A DNA stretch of 37,810 nucleotides from Streptomyces sp. CBMA156 (GTDB taxonomy: Bacteria > Actinomycetota > Actinomycetes > Streptomycetales > Streptomycetaceae), in contig NZ_MSJQ01000384.1 in NCBI RefSeq assembly GCF_014596515.1, positions 1 through 37,810 of the forward strand, in the 5' to 3' direction. Made by a program: the position numbers and the translations under genes. Under the pieces are notes generated by a model. That model searched no databases. It saw only the letters and a list, made by a program, of their open reading frames with translations, and was not told the DNA's origin. Shown in pieces: positions 1 to 7,204 of the stretch; position 1 is the first letter of the stretch; every line of letters begins with the position of its first letter.

Positions 1-819
1 GTCGGCGGGCTGATCGCCAAGGCCGTCTCGCTCGGCGTCAAGCGGATCGTCCTGGGCCTCGGCGGCAGCGCCTGTACGGACGGCGGCGCCGGCATGGTGC
101 AGGCGCTCGGGGTGCGGCTGCGCGACCCGGACGGGGTCGAACTGCCGCCCGGTGGAGCGGCGTTGGGCCGGCTCGCGGAGATCGACCTCGGTTCGCCGGC
201 CCAGGCGCTGGGCGGCGTCGAACTCGTGGTGGCCTGCGACGTGGACAACCCGCTGCTCGGGCCGCGCGGCGCCGCCGCCGTCTACGGCCCGCAGAAGGGC
301 GCCGACGGTGGGGACCTGGTGGTCCTGGAGGCGGGGCTGACCCGGTTCGCCGACCTGGTCGCCGAGGCCACCGGGCGGGACGTCAGGGAGGCGCCCGGTG
401 CCGGCGCCGCGGGCGGGGTGGGCTTCGCCGCCCTCGCGCTGCTCGGCGCCACCATGCGACCCGGCATCGAACTGCTGCTCGATCTGCTGGGCTTCGACGA
501 GGCCGTGCGGGGGGCGCGCCTCGTCGTGACCGGCGAGGGCTGTCTGGACGCGCAGACGCTCCACGGCAAGGCGCCCGCGGGAGTCGCCGCGGCGGCCGCC
601 CGGGCGGGGGTTCCGGTGGCCGTGGTGGCGGGACGGCTGGAGCTCTCCGAGCCCGAGTGGCGGGCCGCCGGGTTCGCCGCCGCGGTGGCCCTGGCCGACC
701 TGGCCGGGCTGCCCGACCTGACCGGCTCGACCGAGCAGTCGGGGGACAGCATGACCAGGGCCGGCGAGCTGGCCGAACTCGCGGGGGAGCGGCTGGCGGA
801 GCGGCTGTTGGCGCCCTGA
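1..819 (+). CDS. glxK: Glycerate kinase, C-terminal part (5' end outside window)
   Basis: The reading frame is open from base 1 and ends at TGA 817-819, so about 272 C-terminal residues of a roughly 370-380-residue protein are visible. The segment LGLGGSACTDGGAGM near the left edge is the glycine-rich signature of the GlxK/GarK glycerate kinase family. Further on, FGLYPARHL-type motifs are absent and the family's TGEGCLDAQTLHGKAP segment is present, where the Asp and the GKAP turn line the active site. The enzyme phosphorylates D-glycerate with ATP in the cytoplasm. Glyoxylate released by allantoin breakdown is converted to glycerate through tartronate semialdehyde, so its place just upstream of allantoinase fits a purine-catabolic role. 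Family call is firm; pathway role is inferred from neighbours. No terminator is evident before the allB promoter. Confidence 0.93.
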   Translation, partial: VGGLIAKAVSLGVKRIVLGLGGSACTDGGAGMVQALGVRLRDPDGVELPPGGAALGRLAEIDLGSPAQALGGVELVVACDVDNPLLGPRGAAAVYGPQKGADGGDLVVLEAGLTRFADLVAEATGRDVREAPGAGAAGGVGFAALALLGATMRPGIELLLDLLGFDEAVRGARLVVTGEGCLDAQTLHGKAPAGVAAAAARAGVPVAVVAGRLELSEPEWRAAGFAAAVALADLAGLPDLTGSTEQSGDSMTRAGELAELAGERLAERLLAP

Positions 820-838
820 ACTCGCGTACGTCCATCCA

Positions 839-868
839 TTGACGTTTTGTTGAAGGCGGGCCTAGGCT
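839..868 (+). promoter_or_regulatory. Promoter of the allB-alc operon
   Basis: A -35 TTGACG (839-844) and a -10 TAGGCT (863-868) are separated by 18 bp, which is a good match to the vegetative actinobacterial promoter. Transcription would start near 875, giving a leader of about 114 nt before the ATG at 989. The stretch from the -35 to about 855 (TTGACGTTTTGTTGAA) has weak dyad symmetry and could overlap a repressor site. Confidence 0.6.
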
Positions 869-900
869 CCCGGCGACCCCTCGGTGCCGCCCGCGATTCC

Positions 901-955
901 AGCACCCCTGAACCAGCCCCGACCCGGCCTCGAAGCACCCCCGAACCAGCCCCGA
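901..955 (+). repeat. Two 22-bp direct repeats in the allB leader, period 33 bp
   Basis: Bases 901-922 and 934-955 are the same 22-mer (AGCACCCC[T/C]GAACCAGCCCCGA) with one mismatch. The repeat period is 33 bp. Both copies lie downstream of the predicted start of transcription and upstream of the allantoinase start codon, so they are in the untranslated leader. No coding frame is needed to explain them. They may be a recent tandem duplication or paired binding sites. Confidence 0.75.
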
Positions 956-988
956 ACACCCACGACTCCCAGGTTCCGGAGGTCTCCC

Positions 989-2374
989 ATGCCATTCAGC
1001 CAGCCGACGGTGATCCGCTCCCGACGGGTGGTCCTGCCCGACGGCGAGCGCCCCGCGGACGTGCTGATCCGGGACGGGAAGATCGCCGGGACCGCTCCGC
1101 ACGGCTCGCTCACGGCCGGCGAGGGCGACCTCGCCGACCTCGGCGACACCGCCCTGCTGCCCGGTCTGGTCGACACCCACGTGCACGTCAACGAGCCCGG
1201 CCGCACCGAGTGGGAGGGCTTCGCCACCGCCACCCGGGCCGCCGCGGCCGGCGGCGTCACCACGATCGTCGACATGCCGCTCAACTCGGTCCCGCCCACC
1301 ACCACGGTGGACGGCCTGGCGGTCAAGCGGAGGGTCGCCGAGGGGCAGGCCTGGGTCGACCTCGGGTTCTGGGGCGGCGCCGTCCCCGGCAACGTCACGG
1401 ACCTCGAACCGCTGCACCGGCAAGGGGTGTTCGGCTTCAAGAGCTTCCTCGCCCCCTCCGGAGTGGACGAGTTCCCGCACGTCGAGGCCGCCGGCCTGGA
1501 GGCCGCGCTGGCCGAGCAGGCCCGGATCGGGGCCCTGGCGATCATCCACGCCGAGGACCAGGCCGTGCTCGCCGCCGCCCCGCAGCAACCAGGCGTCCAC
1601 TACCGGGACTTCCTGGCCTCCAGGCCCGCCGGCGCGGAGACCGCGGCCGTCACCCGCCTGCTCGACACGGCCCGGCGCACCGGCGCCCGGGTGCACGTCC
1701 TGCACGTCTCCTCCGCCGCGGTGCTGCCGCTGCTGAGGCAGGCCCGCGAGGAGGGCGTACGGGTGACCGCCGAGACCTGTCCGCACTACCTGACCCTCGC
1801 GGCCGAGCAGGTGCCGGACGGCGGCACCGCCTTCAAGTGCTGTCCGCCGATCCGCGACGAGTCCAACCGGGACGCGCTCTGGGAGGCCCTGGCGAACGGC
1901 GAGTTCACCGCCGTCGTCTCCGACCACTCGCCGTCCACCCCCGACCTGAAGCTGCTGCCCGAGTACGGCGGCAGCGGCGACTTCGCCGCCGCCTGGGGCG
2001 GCATCGCCTCGCTCCAGCTGGGCCTGCCGGCGGTCTGGACCGAGGCCCGCCGCCGCGGCCACACCCTGGCCGACGTGGTGCGCTGGATGTCCTCGGGACC
2101 GGCCGGCCTGGTCGGTCTCACCGGCACCAAGGGCGCCATCGCCGCCGGGCACGACGCGGACCTGGTCGCCTTCGACCCCGACGGCGGGTTCGCCGTCCGG
2201 GCGAGCGGGCTGCACCACCGCAACCCGGTGACCCCATACGCGGGCCGGACCCTCACCGGCGTGGTGCGCACCACCTGGCTGCGCGGCCGCGAGGTGGACC
2301 TCGCGGCCCGTCCCTTCGGCCGGCAGCTCCTCCTGCCGCACTCCCGTCCCGCCACCCCGTCCGATCGCGTCTGA
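989..2374 (+). CDS. allB: Allantoinase
   Basis: This 461-residue cyclic amidohydrolase opens allantoin to allantoate in the cytoplasm. The metal centre is fully visible: HxH at H64/H66 within DTHVHVNEPGR, the carboxylated lysine K151 in FGFKSFL, H187 in IIHAED, a later His in HVLHVSS (239) or CPHYL (266), and D312 in SDHSPS. Length and the order of motifs match AllB rather than dihydropyrimidinase or dihydroorotase. I chose ATG 989 because GGAGGT lies 5 nt upstream; an in-frame start at 884 would add 35 low-complexity residues over the repeats in the leader. Allantoicase follows after 10 bp, so the two genes form an operon. AllR downstream is the likely repressor. Confidence 0.95.
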   Translation: MPFSQPTVIRSRRVVLPDGERPADVLIRDGKIAGTAPHGSLTAGEGDLADLGDTALLPGLVDTHVHVNEPGRTEWEGFATATRAAAAGGVTTIVDMPLNSVPPTTTVDGLAVKRRVAEGQAWVDLGFWGGAVPGNVTDLEPLHRQGVFGFKSFLAPSGVDEFPHVEAAGLEAALAEQARIGALAIIHAEDQAVLAAAPQQPGVHYRDFLASRPAGAETAAVTRLLDTARRTGARVHVLHVSSAAVLPLLRQAREEGVRVTAETCPHYLTLAAEQVPDGGTAFKCCPPIRDESNRDALWEALANGEFTAVVSDHSPSTPDLKLLPEYGGSGDFAAAWGGIASLQLGLPAVWTEARRRGHTLADVVRWMSSGPAGLVGLTGTKGAIAAGHDADLVAFDPDGGFAVRASGLHHRNPVTPYAGRTLTGVVRTTWLRGREVDLAARPFGRQLLLPHSRPATPSDRV

Positions 2375-2384
2375 AGGAGAGTCA

Positions 2385-3596
2385 GTGACCACCGCCGACA
2401 CCCCGAGTGCTTCCTTCACCGACCTGGTCGACCTGGCCTCCCGACTGCTCGGCGCAGGCGTCGTCGCCACCAACGAGGACACCTTCGCGGACGCCGAGAA
2501 CCTGCTGGTCGCCAGGCCGGCCGAGTTCCGCCCGCACACCTTCGGCCACAAGGGCCAGATCATGGACGGCTGGGAGTCCAGGCGCCGCCGCGGCGTCTCC
2601 GCGGACCGGCCGCACCCCGCCGACGGGGACCACGACTGGGCGATCGTCCGGCTCGGCGCCGCCGGGGCGATCCGTGGCGTGATCGTGGACACCGCCCACT
2701 TCACCGGCAACCACCCGGAGTCCGCCTCGGTCGAGGCCGCGTCCGTGCCCGGCCACCCCTCGCCCGAGGAGCTCCAGGGCGCCGAGTGGACCACGATCGT
2801 GCCGCGCACCCCGCTGAAGGGCGACACCGCCCACGAGTTCGCCGTCGCGGACGGCACCCGCTACACCCACGTGCGGCTCGGCATGTTCCCGGACGGCGGC
2901 ATCGCCCGGCTGCGGGTGCACGGCGAGGTGCTGCCCGACCCGCGCGACCTGGCCGGCCTCACCTTCGACCTGGCCGCCCAGGAGTACGGCGGCGTGGCCG
3001 AGGCGGCGTCCGACCGCTACTACTCCTCCCCGCACAACCTGAACGCTCCCGGTCGCGCCTCCGTCATGGGTGACGGCTGGGAGACCCGGCGCCGGCGCGA
3101 CAAGGCCAACGACTGGGTGCGGATCGCCCTGGCCGGGGGCGGTGAGGTCCTGGCCGTCGAGGTGGACACCTCCTGCTTCGTCGCCAACGCCCCAGGCTGG
3201 GCCGACCTGCTGGGCTTCGACGCCTCGGCCGGGGCCGACCCGGCCGACGGCGAGTGGTTCGAACTCCTGCCCCGCACCCGGCTCCAGCCCGACACCAGGC
3301 ACCGCTACCGTGTCGACGCCGGCCGACAGGTGACCCATGTGCGCATCGACGTTCACCCGGACGGCGGCCTGGCCCGCCTCCGGCTCACCGGCCGCCTCAC
3401 CGAGGCCGGGCTGGCGGCCCTCGCGCTGCGCTGGTTCGACGCCCTCCCGGCCGCCGAGGCCGCCGCGGCCCTCACCGCGGCCGGTCGTACCGCCGCCGAG
3501 GCCGCCGAACTGACCGCCGCCCGCCCGCTGGTGGACTCGTCCGCACCGGCCGCTCCGGCGGCGGCCACCGTGGTCCGGAGCCTGCTCGGCGGCTGA
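2385..3596 (+). CDS. alc: Allantoicase
   Basis: This 403-residue enzyme hydrolyses allantoate to ureidoglycolate and urea, the step after allantoinase. It shows the tandem two-domain layout of the family. The first repeat has MDGWESRRRR (60-69) and VDTAHFTGN (101-109), and the second has GDGWETRRRR (229-238) and VDTSCFVANAPGW (260-272). Each half ends with a THVR...PDGGxARLR segment (161-177, and again near 310-330). The start is GTG 2385, preceded by AAGGAGA that overlaps the allB stop codon, so the genes are probably translated from one mRNA. Using allantoicase rather than allantoate amidohydrolase implies that nitrogen is released as urea. Confidence 0.95.
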   Translation: MTTADTPSASFTDLVDLASRLLGAGVVATNEDTFADAENLLVARPAEFRPHTFGHKGQIMDGWESRRRRGVSADRPHPADGDHDWAIVRLGAAGAIRGVIVDTAHFTGNHPESASVEAASVPGHPSPEELQGAEWTTIVPRTPLKGDTAHEFAVADGTRYTHVRLGMFPDGGIARLRVHGEVLPDPRDLAGLTFDLAAQEYGGVAEAASDRYYSSPHNLNAPGRASVMGDGWETRRRRDKANDWVRIALAGGGEVLAVEVDTSCFVANAPGWADLLGFDASAGADPADGEWFELLPRTRLQPDTRHRYRVDAGRQVTHVRIDVHPDGGLARLRLTGRLTEAGLAALALRWFDALPAAEAAAALTAAGRTAAEAAELTAARPLVDSSAPAAPAAATVVRSLLGG

Positions 3597-3995
3597 CGGC
3601 GGCAGTGGACGGTCGCCCTTCCCGGCGCGGGTCTCATGCGACGACAACACGGAGCGGAACCCGCCCGCTTCCACGCCGCGGACGGGGAGCAAGGCGCCCG
3701 CCCGCCCGCCTGGCGGGCGCCGTCGCCAGGCCGCGGGCGGGCGGCGGGAACCGACCCTCCCTCGGTGGCCGGTCCACCGCCCGCACCCGCCATCTCCACG
3801 GCCGCCGGGCCCGCTTGGGGATGGTGCCTTCCCCCTGGACGGTGGGGGAGGGGCCGTGCCGACGCCCCAGGTCGGGCGGTGGGACAGTACGGATTGTCCA
3901 CGGATATGTACGGACGGCAGTCGTCCGGGCCGCCGGGTCGATAGGCTGGTGCATGCCCGCGGTCGCTCCGTGGGGGGACATCGGAAGGGGACGAC
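3597..3995. other. 399-bp intergenic region with the allR control region
   Basis: No credible gene is present; frames open here lack Shine-Dalgarno sequences and known motifs. The left 200 bp is GC-rich without recognisable structure. A hairpin with arms 3827-3835 and 3844-3852 (CCTTCCCCC against GGGGGAGGG, one mismatch) may be a terminator or one of the C-run/G-run hairpins common in Streptomyces intergenic DNA. From 3888 onward come repeated TACGGA motifs, a CGGACG/CGTCCG dyad and the allR promoter. Confidence 0.6.
3888..3947 (+). promoter_or_regulatory. allR promoter with candidate AllR operator
   Basis: A -10 TAGGCT lies at 3942-3947; the matching -35 region (about 3918-3923) is poor. 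Upstream are three hexamers, TACGGA (3888-3893), CACGGA (3899-3904) and TACGGA (3909-3914), spaced 11 and 10 bp so they face the same side of the helix. The last runs into an inverted repeat CGGACG-N5-CGTCCG (3911-3927) that overlaps the -35 region. IclR-family repressors commonly regulate themselves through short dyads in this position. That AllR binds here is inference. Confidence 0.45.
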
Positions 3996-4775
3996 ATGTC
4001 GACACCAGCCCCGGGTCGTCACGCCGCGCCGGACCAGGGCCCGGCGGGCCCGTTCACCTCCCTCCAGCACGCCCTCAGACTGCTGGAGGCGGTCGACCGT
4101 CACCCCGACGGCGCCACCCTGGTGGCCCTCGCCCGGGAGACCGCGCTCGGGCTGCCGACCGTGCGGCGGCTCGCCGAGATCCTGGAGGTCGAGGGCTATC
4201 TCCAGTGCCAGGACGGCGGTTGGCTGCTGGGCGGCACCTTCGCCCTGCTCGGGCAGCACAACCGCGAGCAGCTGGTGAAGGCCAGGCTCAACCGCAAGCT
4301 CGCCGAACTCCGGGACGAGTTGGGCGCCGCGGTGTACTTCAGCCGCTACCACGACGGCGAGTTGTCGGTGGAGGCGGTCTCGGCCGCCGACTACGCACCG
4401 GCCGTCCAGGAGTGGGTGGACTTCCGGGCCACCGCGCACGCCAGCGCGATCGGCAAGTGCCTGCTCAGCCAGCTGGACGCGGACGCCAGGCGCGACCACC
4501 TTTCCCGGCACCCGGTCGCCCGGCTCACCTCCCGCACCGTCACCGACGCCGACCAGCTGATGCACCGGCTGGAGCGGCAGCCGGCCACGGTGCCGGTGCT
4601 GGACATCCAGGAGTACGCGCTGGGCACGGTGTGCGCGGCCGTGCCGATCACCGCGGGCAGTACGGTCGGCTGCCTGGCCACCTCGATGCCGGCGGACGAC
4701 GTCCACAAGCTGAAGGCCGCCGCCGAGTTGCTGGCGGCCAGGGCGGCACCGCTGATGCTGGCGATGGCGGTCTGA
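3996..4775 (+). CDS. allR: IclR-family regulator, probable allantoin repressor AllR
   Basis: This 259-residue protein has the IclR layout. A winged helix occupies about residues 22-80 (LQHALRLLEAVDRH, then the recognition helix in LGLPTVRRLAEIL), followed by the effector-binding domain to about 255. Key segments of that domain are present: FRATAHASAIGKCLLS, the LDIQEYALGTVCAAVPI strand and a C-terminal AAAELLAARAAPLML helix. The ATG has GGAAGGGG upstream. In Streptomyces coelicolor an IclR protein, AllR, sits beside allB and alc and represses allantoin and glyoxylate genes. The identical neighbourhood supports that assignment here, but sequence alone does not prove the ligand. A strong terminator follows the gene. 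Confidence 0.85.
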   Translation: MSTPAPGRHAAPDQGPAGPFTSLQHALRLLEAVDRHPDGATLVALARETALGLPTVRRLAEILEVEGYLQCQDGGWLLGGTFALLGQHNREQLVKARLNRKLAELRDELGAAVYFSRYHDGELSVEAVSAADYAPAVQEWVDFRATAHASAIGKCLLSQLDADARRDHLSRHPVARLTSRTVTDADQLMHRLERQPATVPVLDIQEYALGTVCAAVPITAGSTVGCLATSMPADDVHKLKAAAELLAARAAPLMLAMAV

Positions 4776-4791
4776 GCGCCGCCCGTCTCGG

Positions 4792-4828
4792 AGGGCCCCG
4801 TCGGACGCGTGTCGTCCGGCGGGGCCCT
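4792..4828 (+). terminator. Terminator after allR
   Basis: A 16-bp stem (arm 4792-4807 AGGGCCCCGTCGGACG, arm 4813-4828) with one G/T-type mismatch closes a 5-nt loop and begins 17 bp after the allR stop. There is no long U tract, as is usual for actinobacterial terminators. Confidence 0.75.
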
Positions 4829-4896
4829 CGTGCTTTCCCGGCGTCCGGACTCCCGTCCCGCGGCGGGGTCCGCCCTGCGGGGGCCAGTGTGCGTCA

Positions 4897-4920
4897 CTTA
4901 TTAGACTCGATGTCGATAAG
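4897..4920. promoter_or_regulatory. AT-rich imperfect palindrome upstream of the PF10118 gene
   Basis: The 24-bp segment starts CTTAT and ends ATAAG, with a central TCGA and an overlapping GAC-N5-GTC dyad. It is far more AT-rich than its surroundings and lies about 85 bp before the next start codon. It looks like a promoter or an operator for a TetR-type regulator. Neither role can be shown from sequence, and no regulator gene is adjacent. Confidence 0.4.
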
Positions 4921-5005
4921 ACTCGCCGAAACCCTTGTCCCCGCGGCTACCCGCGAGTACGTTTCCCTGAGTCGAGCCGCCGCCCCCAGGTCAGGAGGGC
5001 CTGCC

Positions 5006-5923
5006 ATGCCCCGTTCCACCCCCGTCCCCGCCCTCGCCGCCCCCGCCGCGCGCGTGCACGACGGACTCGTCCTGGAGCCGCGGGACGTCCGTTTCGACTG
5101 GGCCGGGCTGCCGCTGCACTGGATCCCGGACGAGCCCATGGCCACCCACGTCATCAACGTGCTGCACCTGCTGCTGCCCGAGGGGGAGCGGTGGTTCGTC
5201 AAGGTGTTCAAGGAGGCGCTGCCGCTCATCCGGGACGAGCAACTGCGGGAGGAGGTCCTCGGGTTCATCGGGCAGGAGGCCATCCACGCCGAGGCGCACC
5301 AGGAGGTCCTCGACCACCTGCTCGGCCAGGGGCTCGACCCGCGGCCGTACGTCCGGCAGGTCTCCTGGCTGTTCCGGCGCGTCCTCGGCGACAAGCCGGG
5401 GCTGACGTCCGTCCAGCGGCGGGAGAACGTCATCGAGCGGGTCGCCTTCATCGCGGCGATCGAGCACTTCACCGCCTTCCTCGGCAACTGGGCGCTCAAC
5501 TCGCCCGGCCTGGACCGGGCCAAGGCCGACCCGACGATGCTGGACCTGCTGCGCTGGCACGGCGCGGAGGAGGTCGAGCACCGCAGCGTCGCCTACGACC
5601 TGATGGTGCACCTGGATCCGGGGTACCTGCGCCGGGTGCGCGGGATGGCGATCTCCGGGCCGTTGCTGGTCCACCTCTGGGTGCGCGGCGCCCGCTTCCT
5701 GCTCGCCGCCGATCCCACCCTGGAGGGGCGGCTCAGGCCCAGCTGGCGGGAGGCCGGCCGGATCGCGAAGCGCGGACTGCTGCCGGACCCGGTCAAGTCG
5801 TTCCGCTCCGGGCTGCGCTACCTGCGGCCGGGCTACCACCCGACCCAGGAGGGCTCGTCCAGCCAGGCGCTGGGCTACCTCGCCACCTCCCCGGCCGCCC
5901 GCGCGGCCGCCGGGCGCGGCTGA
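5006..5923 (+). CDS. PF10118-type metal-dependent hydrolase family protein, possible diiron enzyme
   Basis: This 305-residue, largely helical protein belongs to the family named predicted metal-dependent hydrolase (COG3687/PF10118). It carries carboxylate and histidine motifs in the order E61, ExxH (E91-H94, with H98), E153-H154, ExxH (E189-H192). That is the E...ExxH...E...ExxH pattern of ferritin-like diiron oxygenases, so I suspect a diiron oxygenase or hydroxylase rather than a simple hydrolase. ATG 5006 has GGAGG at 7-8 nt; an in-frame ATG at 4910 would add 32 residues but has no ribosome site. An NADH-dependent 2Fe-2S reductase gene follows after a repeat element, as expected for a redox partner. 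No signal peptide is seen. Family call is firm; the chemistry is inferred. Confidence 0.85.
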   Translation: MPRSTPVPALAAPAARVHDGLVLEPRDVRFDWAGLPLHWIPDEPMATHVINVLHLLLPEGERWFVKVFKEALPLIRDEQLREEVLGFIGQEAIHAEAHQEVLDHLLGQGLDPRPYVRQVSWLFRRVLGDKPGLTSVQRRENVIERVAFIAAIEHFTAFLGNWALNSPGLDRAKADPTMLDLLRWHGAEEVEHRSVAYDLMVHLDPGYLRRVRGMAISGPLLVHLWVRGARFLLAADPTLEGRLRPSWREAGRIAKRGLLPDPVKSFRSGLRYLRPGYHPTQEGSSSQALGYLATSPAARAAAGRG

Positions 5924-6062
5924 CGGGTGACGGGTGGCGGGCGACGTGTGACGGAGTTCAGCGAACAGAAAACATCATCTGTTCGCTGAAATCCGTCTGC
6001 TGAAATCTGTTCGCTGAACTCTGACACCCGAACCCCGCCACCCGAACCCCGCCGCCCGTCAG
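5920..6062. repeat. Palindromic element with 14-bp internal period, copy 1
   Basis: The element begins over the stop codon of the upstream gene with CTGACGGG (5920-5927) and ends with CCCGTCAG (6055-6062). Inside, 5957-5969 (TTCAGCGAACAGA) is the reverse complement of 5978-5990. A longer arm, 5954-5969, is the perfect reverse complement of 6006-6021. From 5978 rightwards the sequence repeats every 14 bp: TCTGTTCGCTGAAA, TCCGTCTGCTGAAA, TCTGTTCGCTGAAC, and then CACCCGAACCCCGC twice (6025-6052). The 8-bp centre is AAACATCA. A second copy lies at 23845-23948. No coding role is apparent. Confidence 0.85.
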
Positions 6063-6102
6063 CCGTTCCCCGCCCGCTCCCGACGCCCAAGGACCCCGCC
6101 GG

Positions 6103-7194
6103 ATGGACCTGCGCACCCCGCCCCCCGACCTCTACGGCCGCCCCCGAGCCGACGGCTTCATGCGCCGGCTCACCGTCTTCGGCGACCGCTACTCCCCGGC
6201 CCTCGGCGGCCCGCTGCTGCGCCGCAACCCCCGCCGCCCGCTCAGCCGCCCCACCCCGCCGCTCCAGCTAGTCGTCGCCGAACGCCGCCGACTGGCCGAC
6301 GACGTCGTCGAGTTGCGGCTCGCCGACCCCTCCGGCGGCCCGCTGCCCGGCTGGCAGCCCGGCGCCCACCTGCGCCTCGCCCTGCCCTCGGGACGCGAAC
6401 GCCACTACTCGCTCAGCGGCGACCCGGCCGACGGCACCGCCTACCGCATCGCCGTCCGGCGGCTGCCCGAGGGCGGCGGCGGGTCCGTCGAGGTCCACGA
6501 CGTCCTGCACCCCGGCACCCGGATCACCGCCCGCCGCCCGCGCAACGGCTTCGCCTTCTGCGCCGAGCCCGCCGTCCTCCTGCTGGCCGGCGGCATCGGC
6601 GTCACCCCGCTGCTCCCGATGGCCCGCGAGGCACAGCGGCACGGCCTGGACTGGCGCCTGGTGCACGTCGGCCGCAGCGCCGACACCCTCCCGTACACGG
6701 ACGAGCTGCGCGCACTCGACCCGCGCCGGGTCGTGCTGCGCACCGACGACGAGCACGGTGGCGTCCCCACCGGGGCCGAACTGCTCGCCCACGCCCCGCG
6801 CGGCGCCGCAGTCTACTGCTGCGGCCCGGCCCCGATGCTCACCGCCGTGCAGCGCGCCCTGGACGGGTCCCCGGCCGCCTCCCTGCACTTCGAGCGCTTC
6901 GGCGCCGCCCCCGTGACCGGCGGCGAGCCGTTCACCGTACGCCTGGGTGCCGAGGGGCCGACCCTCGACGTCCCCGCCGACCGCTCCGCCCTGGACGTGC
7001 TGCGCGAGGCCCGCCCCGACCTCCCGTACTCCTGCCACCAGGGTTTCTGCGGCACCTGCGAGGTCCGCGTGCTGGCCGGCTCGCCCGACCACAGGGACCG
7101 CCGCCTCACCTCCGAACAGCGCGCCGCCGGCGCCCTGCTGCCCTGCGTCTCCCGGGCCGCCGAGGGCGAGACCCTCGTGCTCGACGTCCGGTAA
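6103..7194 (+). CDS. PDR/VanB-type oxidoreductase (flavin, NAD and 2Fe-2S domains)
   Basis: This 363-residue cytoplasmic electron-transfer protein has three domains. A flavin-binding barrel (about 55-150) carries RHYSLSG (100-106). A nucleotide-binding domain (about 155-265) carries GGIGVTP (163-169) and CCGPAPM near 240. The C-terminal plant-type ferredoxin domain (about 275-363) binds a 2Fe-2S cluster through C311, C316, C319 and C348. This order is that of phthalate dioxygenase reductase and VanB. The first 50 residues are an extra, arginine- and proline-rich extension. Such proteins pass electrons from NADH to an oxygenase, and the obvious partner is the ExxH protein just upstream. AAGGA lies 9 nt before ATG 6103. 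Confidence 0.93.
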   Translation: MDLRTPPPDLYGRPRADGFMRRLTVFGDRYSPALGGPLLRRNPRRPLSRPTPPLQLVVAERRRLADDVVELRLADPSGGPLPGWQPGAHLRLALPSGRERHYSLSGDPADGTAYRIAVRRLPEGGGGSVEVHDVLHPGTRITARRPRNGFAFCAEPAVLLLAGGIGVTPLLPMAREAQRHGLDWRLVHVGRSADTLPYTDELRALDPRRVVLRTDDEHGGVPTGAELLAHAPRGAAVYCCGPAPMLTAVQRALDGSPAASLHFERFGAAPVTGGEPFTVRLGAEGPTLDVPADRSALDVLREARPDLPYSCHQGFCGTCEVRVLAGSPDHRDRRLTSEQRAAGALLPCVSRAAEGETLVLDVR

Positions 7195-7204
7195 GGAGCC
7201 CTCC

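Noticed and set aside
383..2857. Long minus-strand open frame of 824 codons opposite glycerate kinase and allantoinase
   Set aside because: It is a mirror of GC-rich codon bias. The product is Arg/Gly/Val-rich with no motif, while the opposite strand has clear enzymes with all catalytic residues.
3254..5005. N-terminal extension of the frame containing the PF10118 gene
   Set aside because: The extension overlaps alc and allR on the same strand in another frame and has random composition. The real start is ATG 5006 with its own ribosome site.
5978..6052. 14-bp repeats considered as a CRISPR array or tRNA-like structure
   Set aside because: Units are contiguous with no spacers and no cas genes are nearby; no cloverleaf can be drawn.
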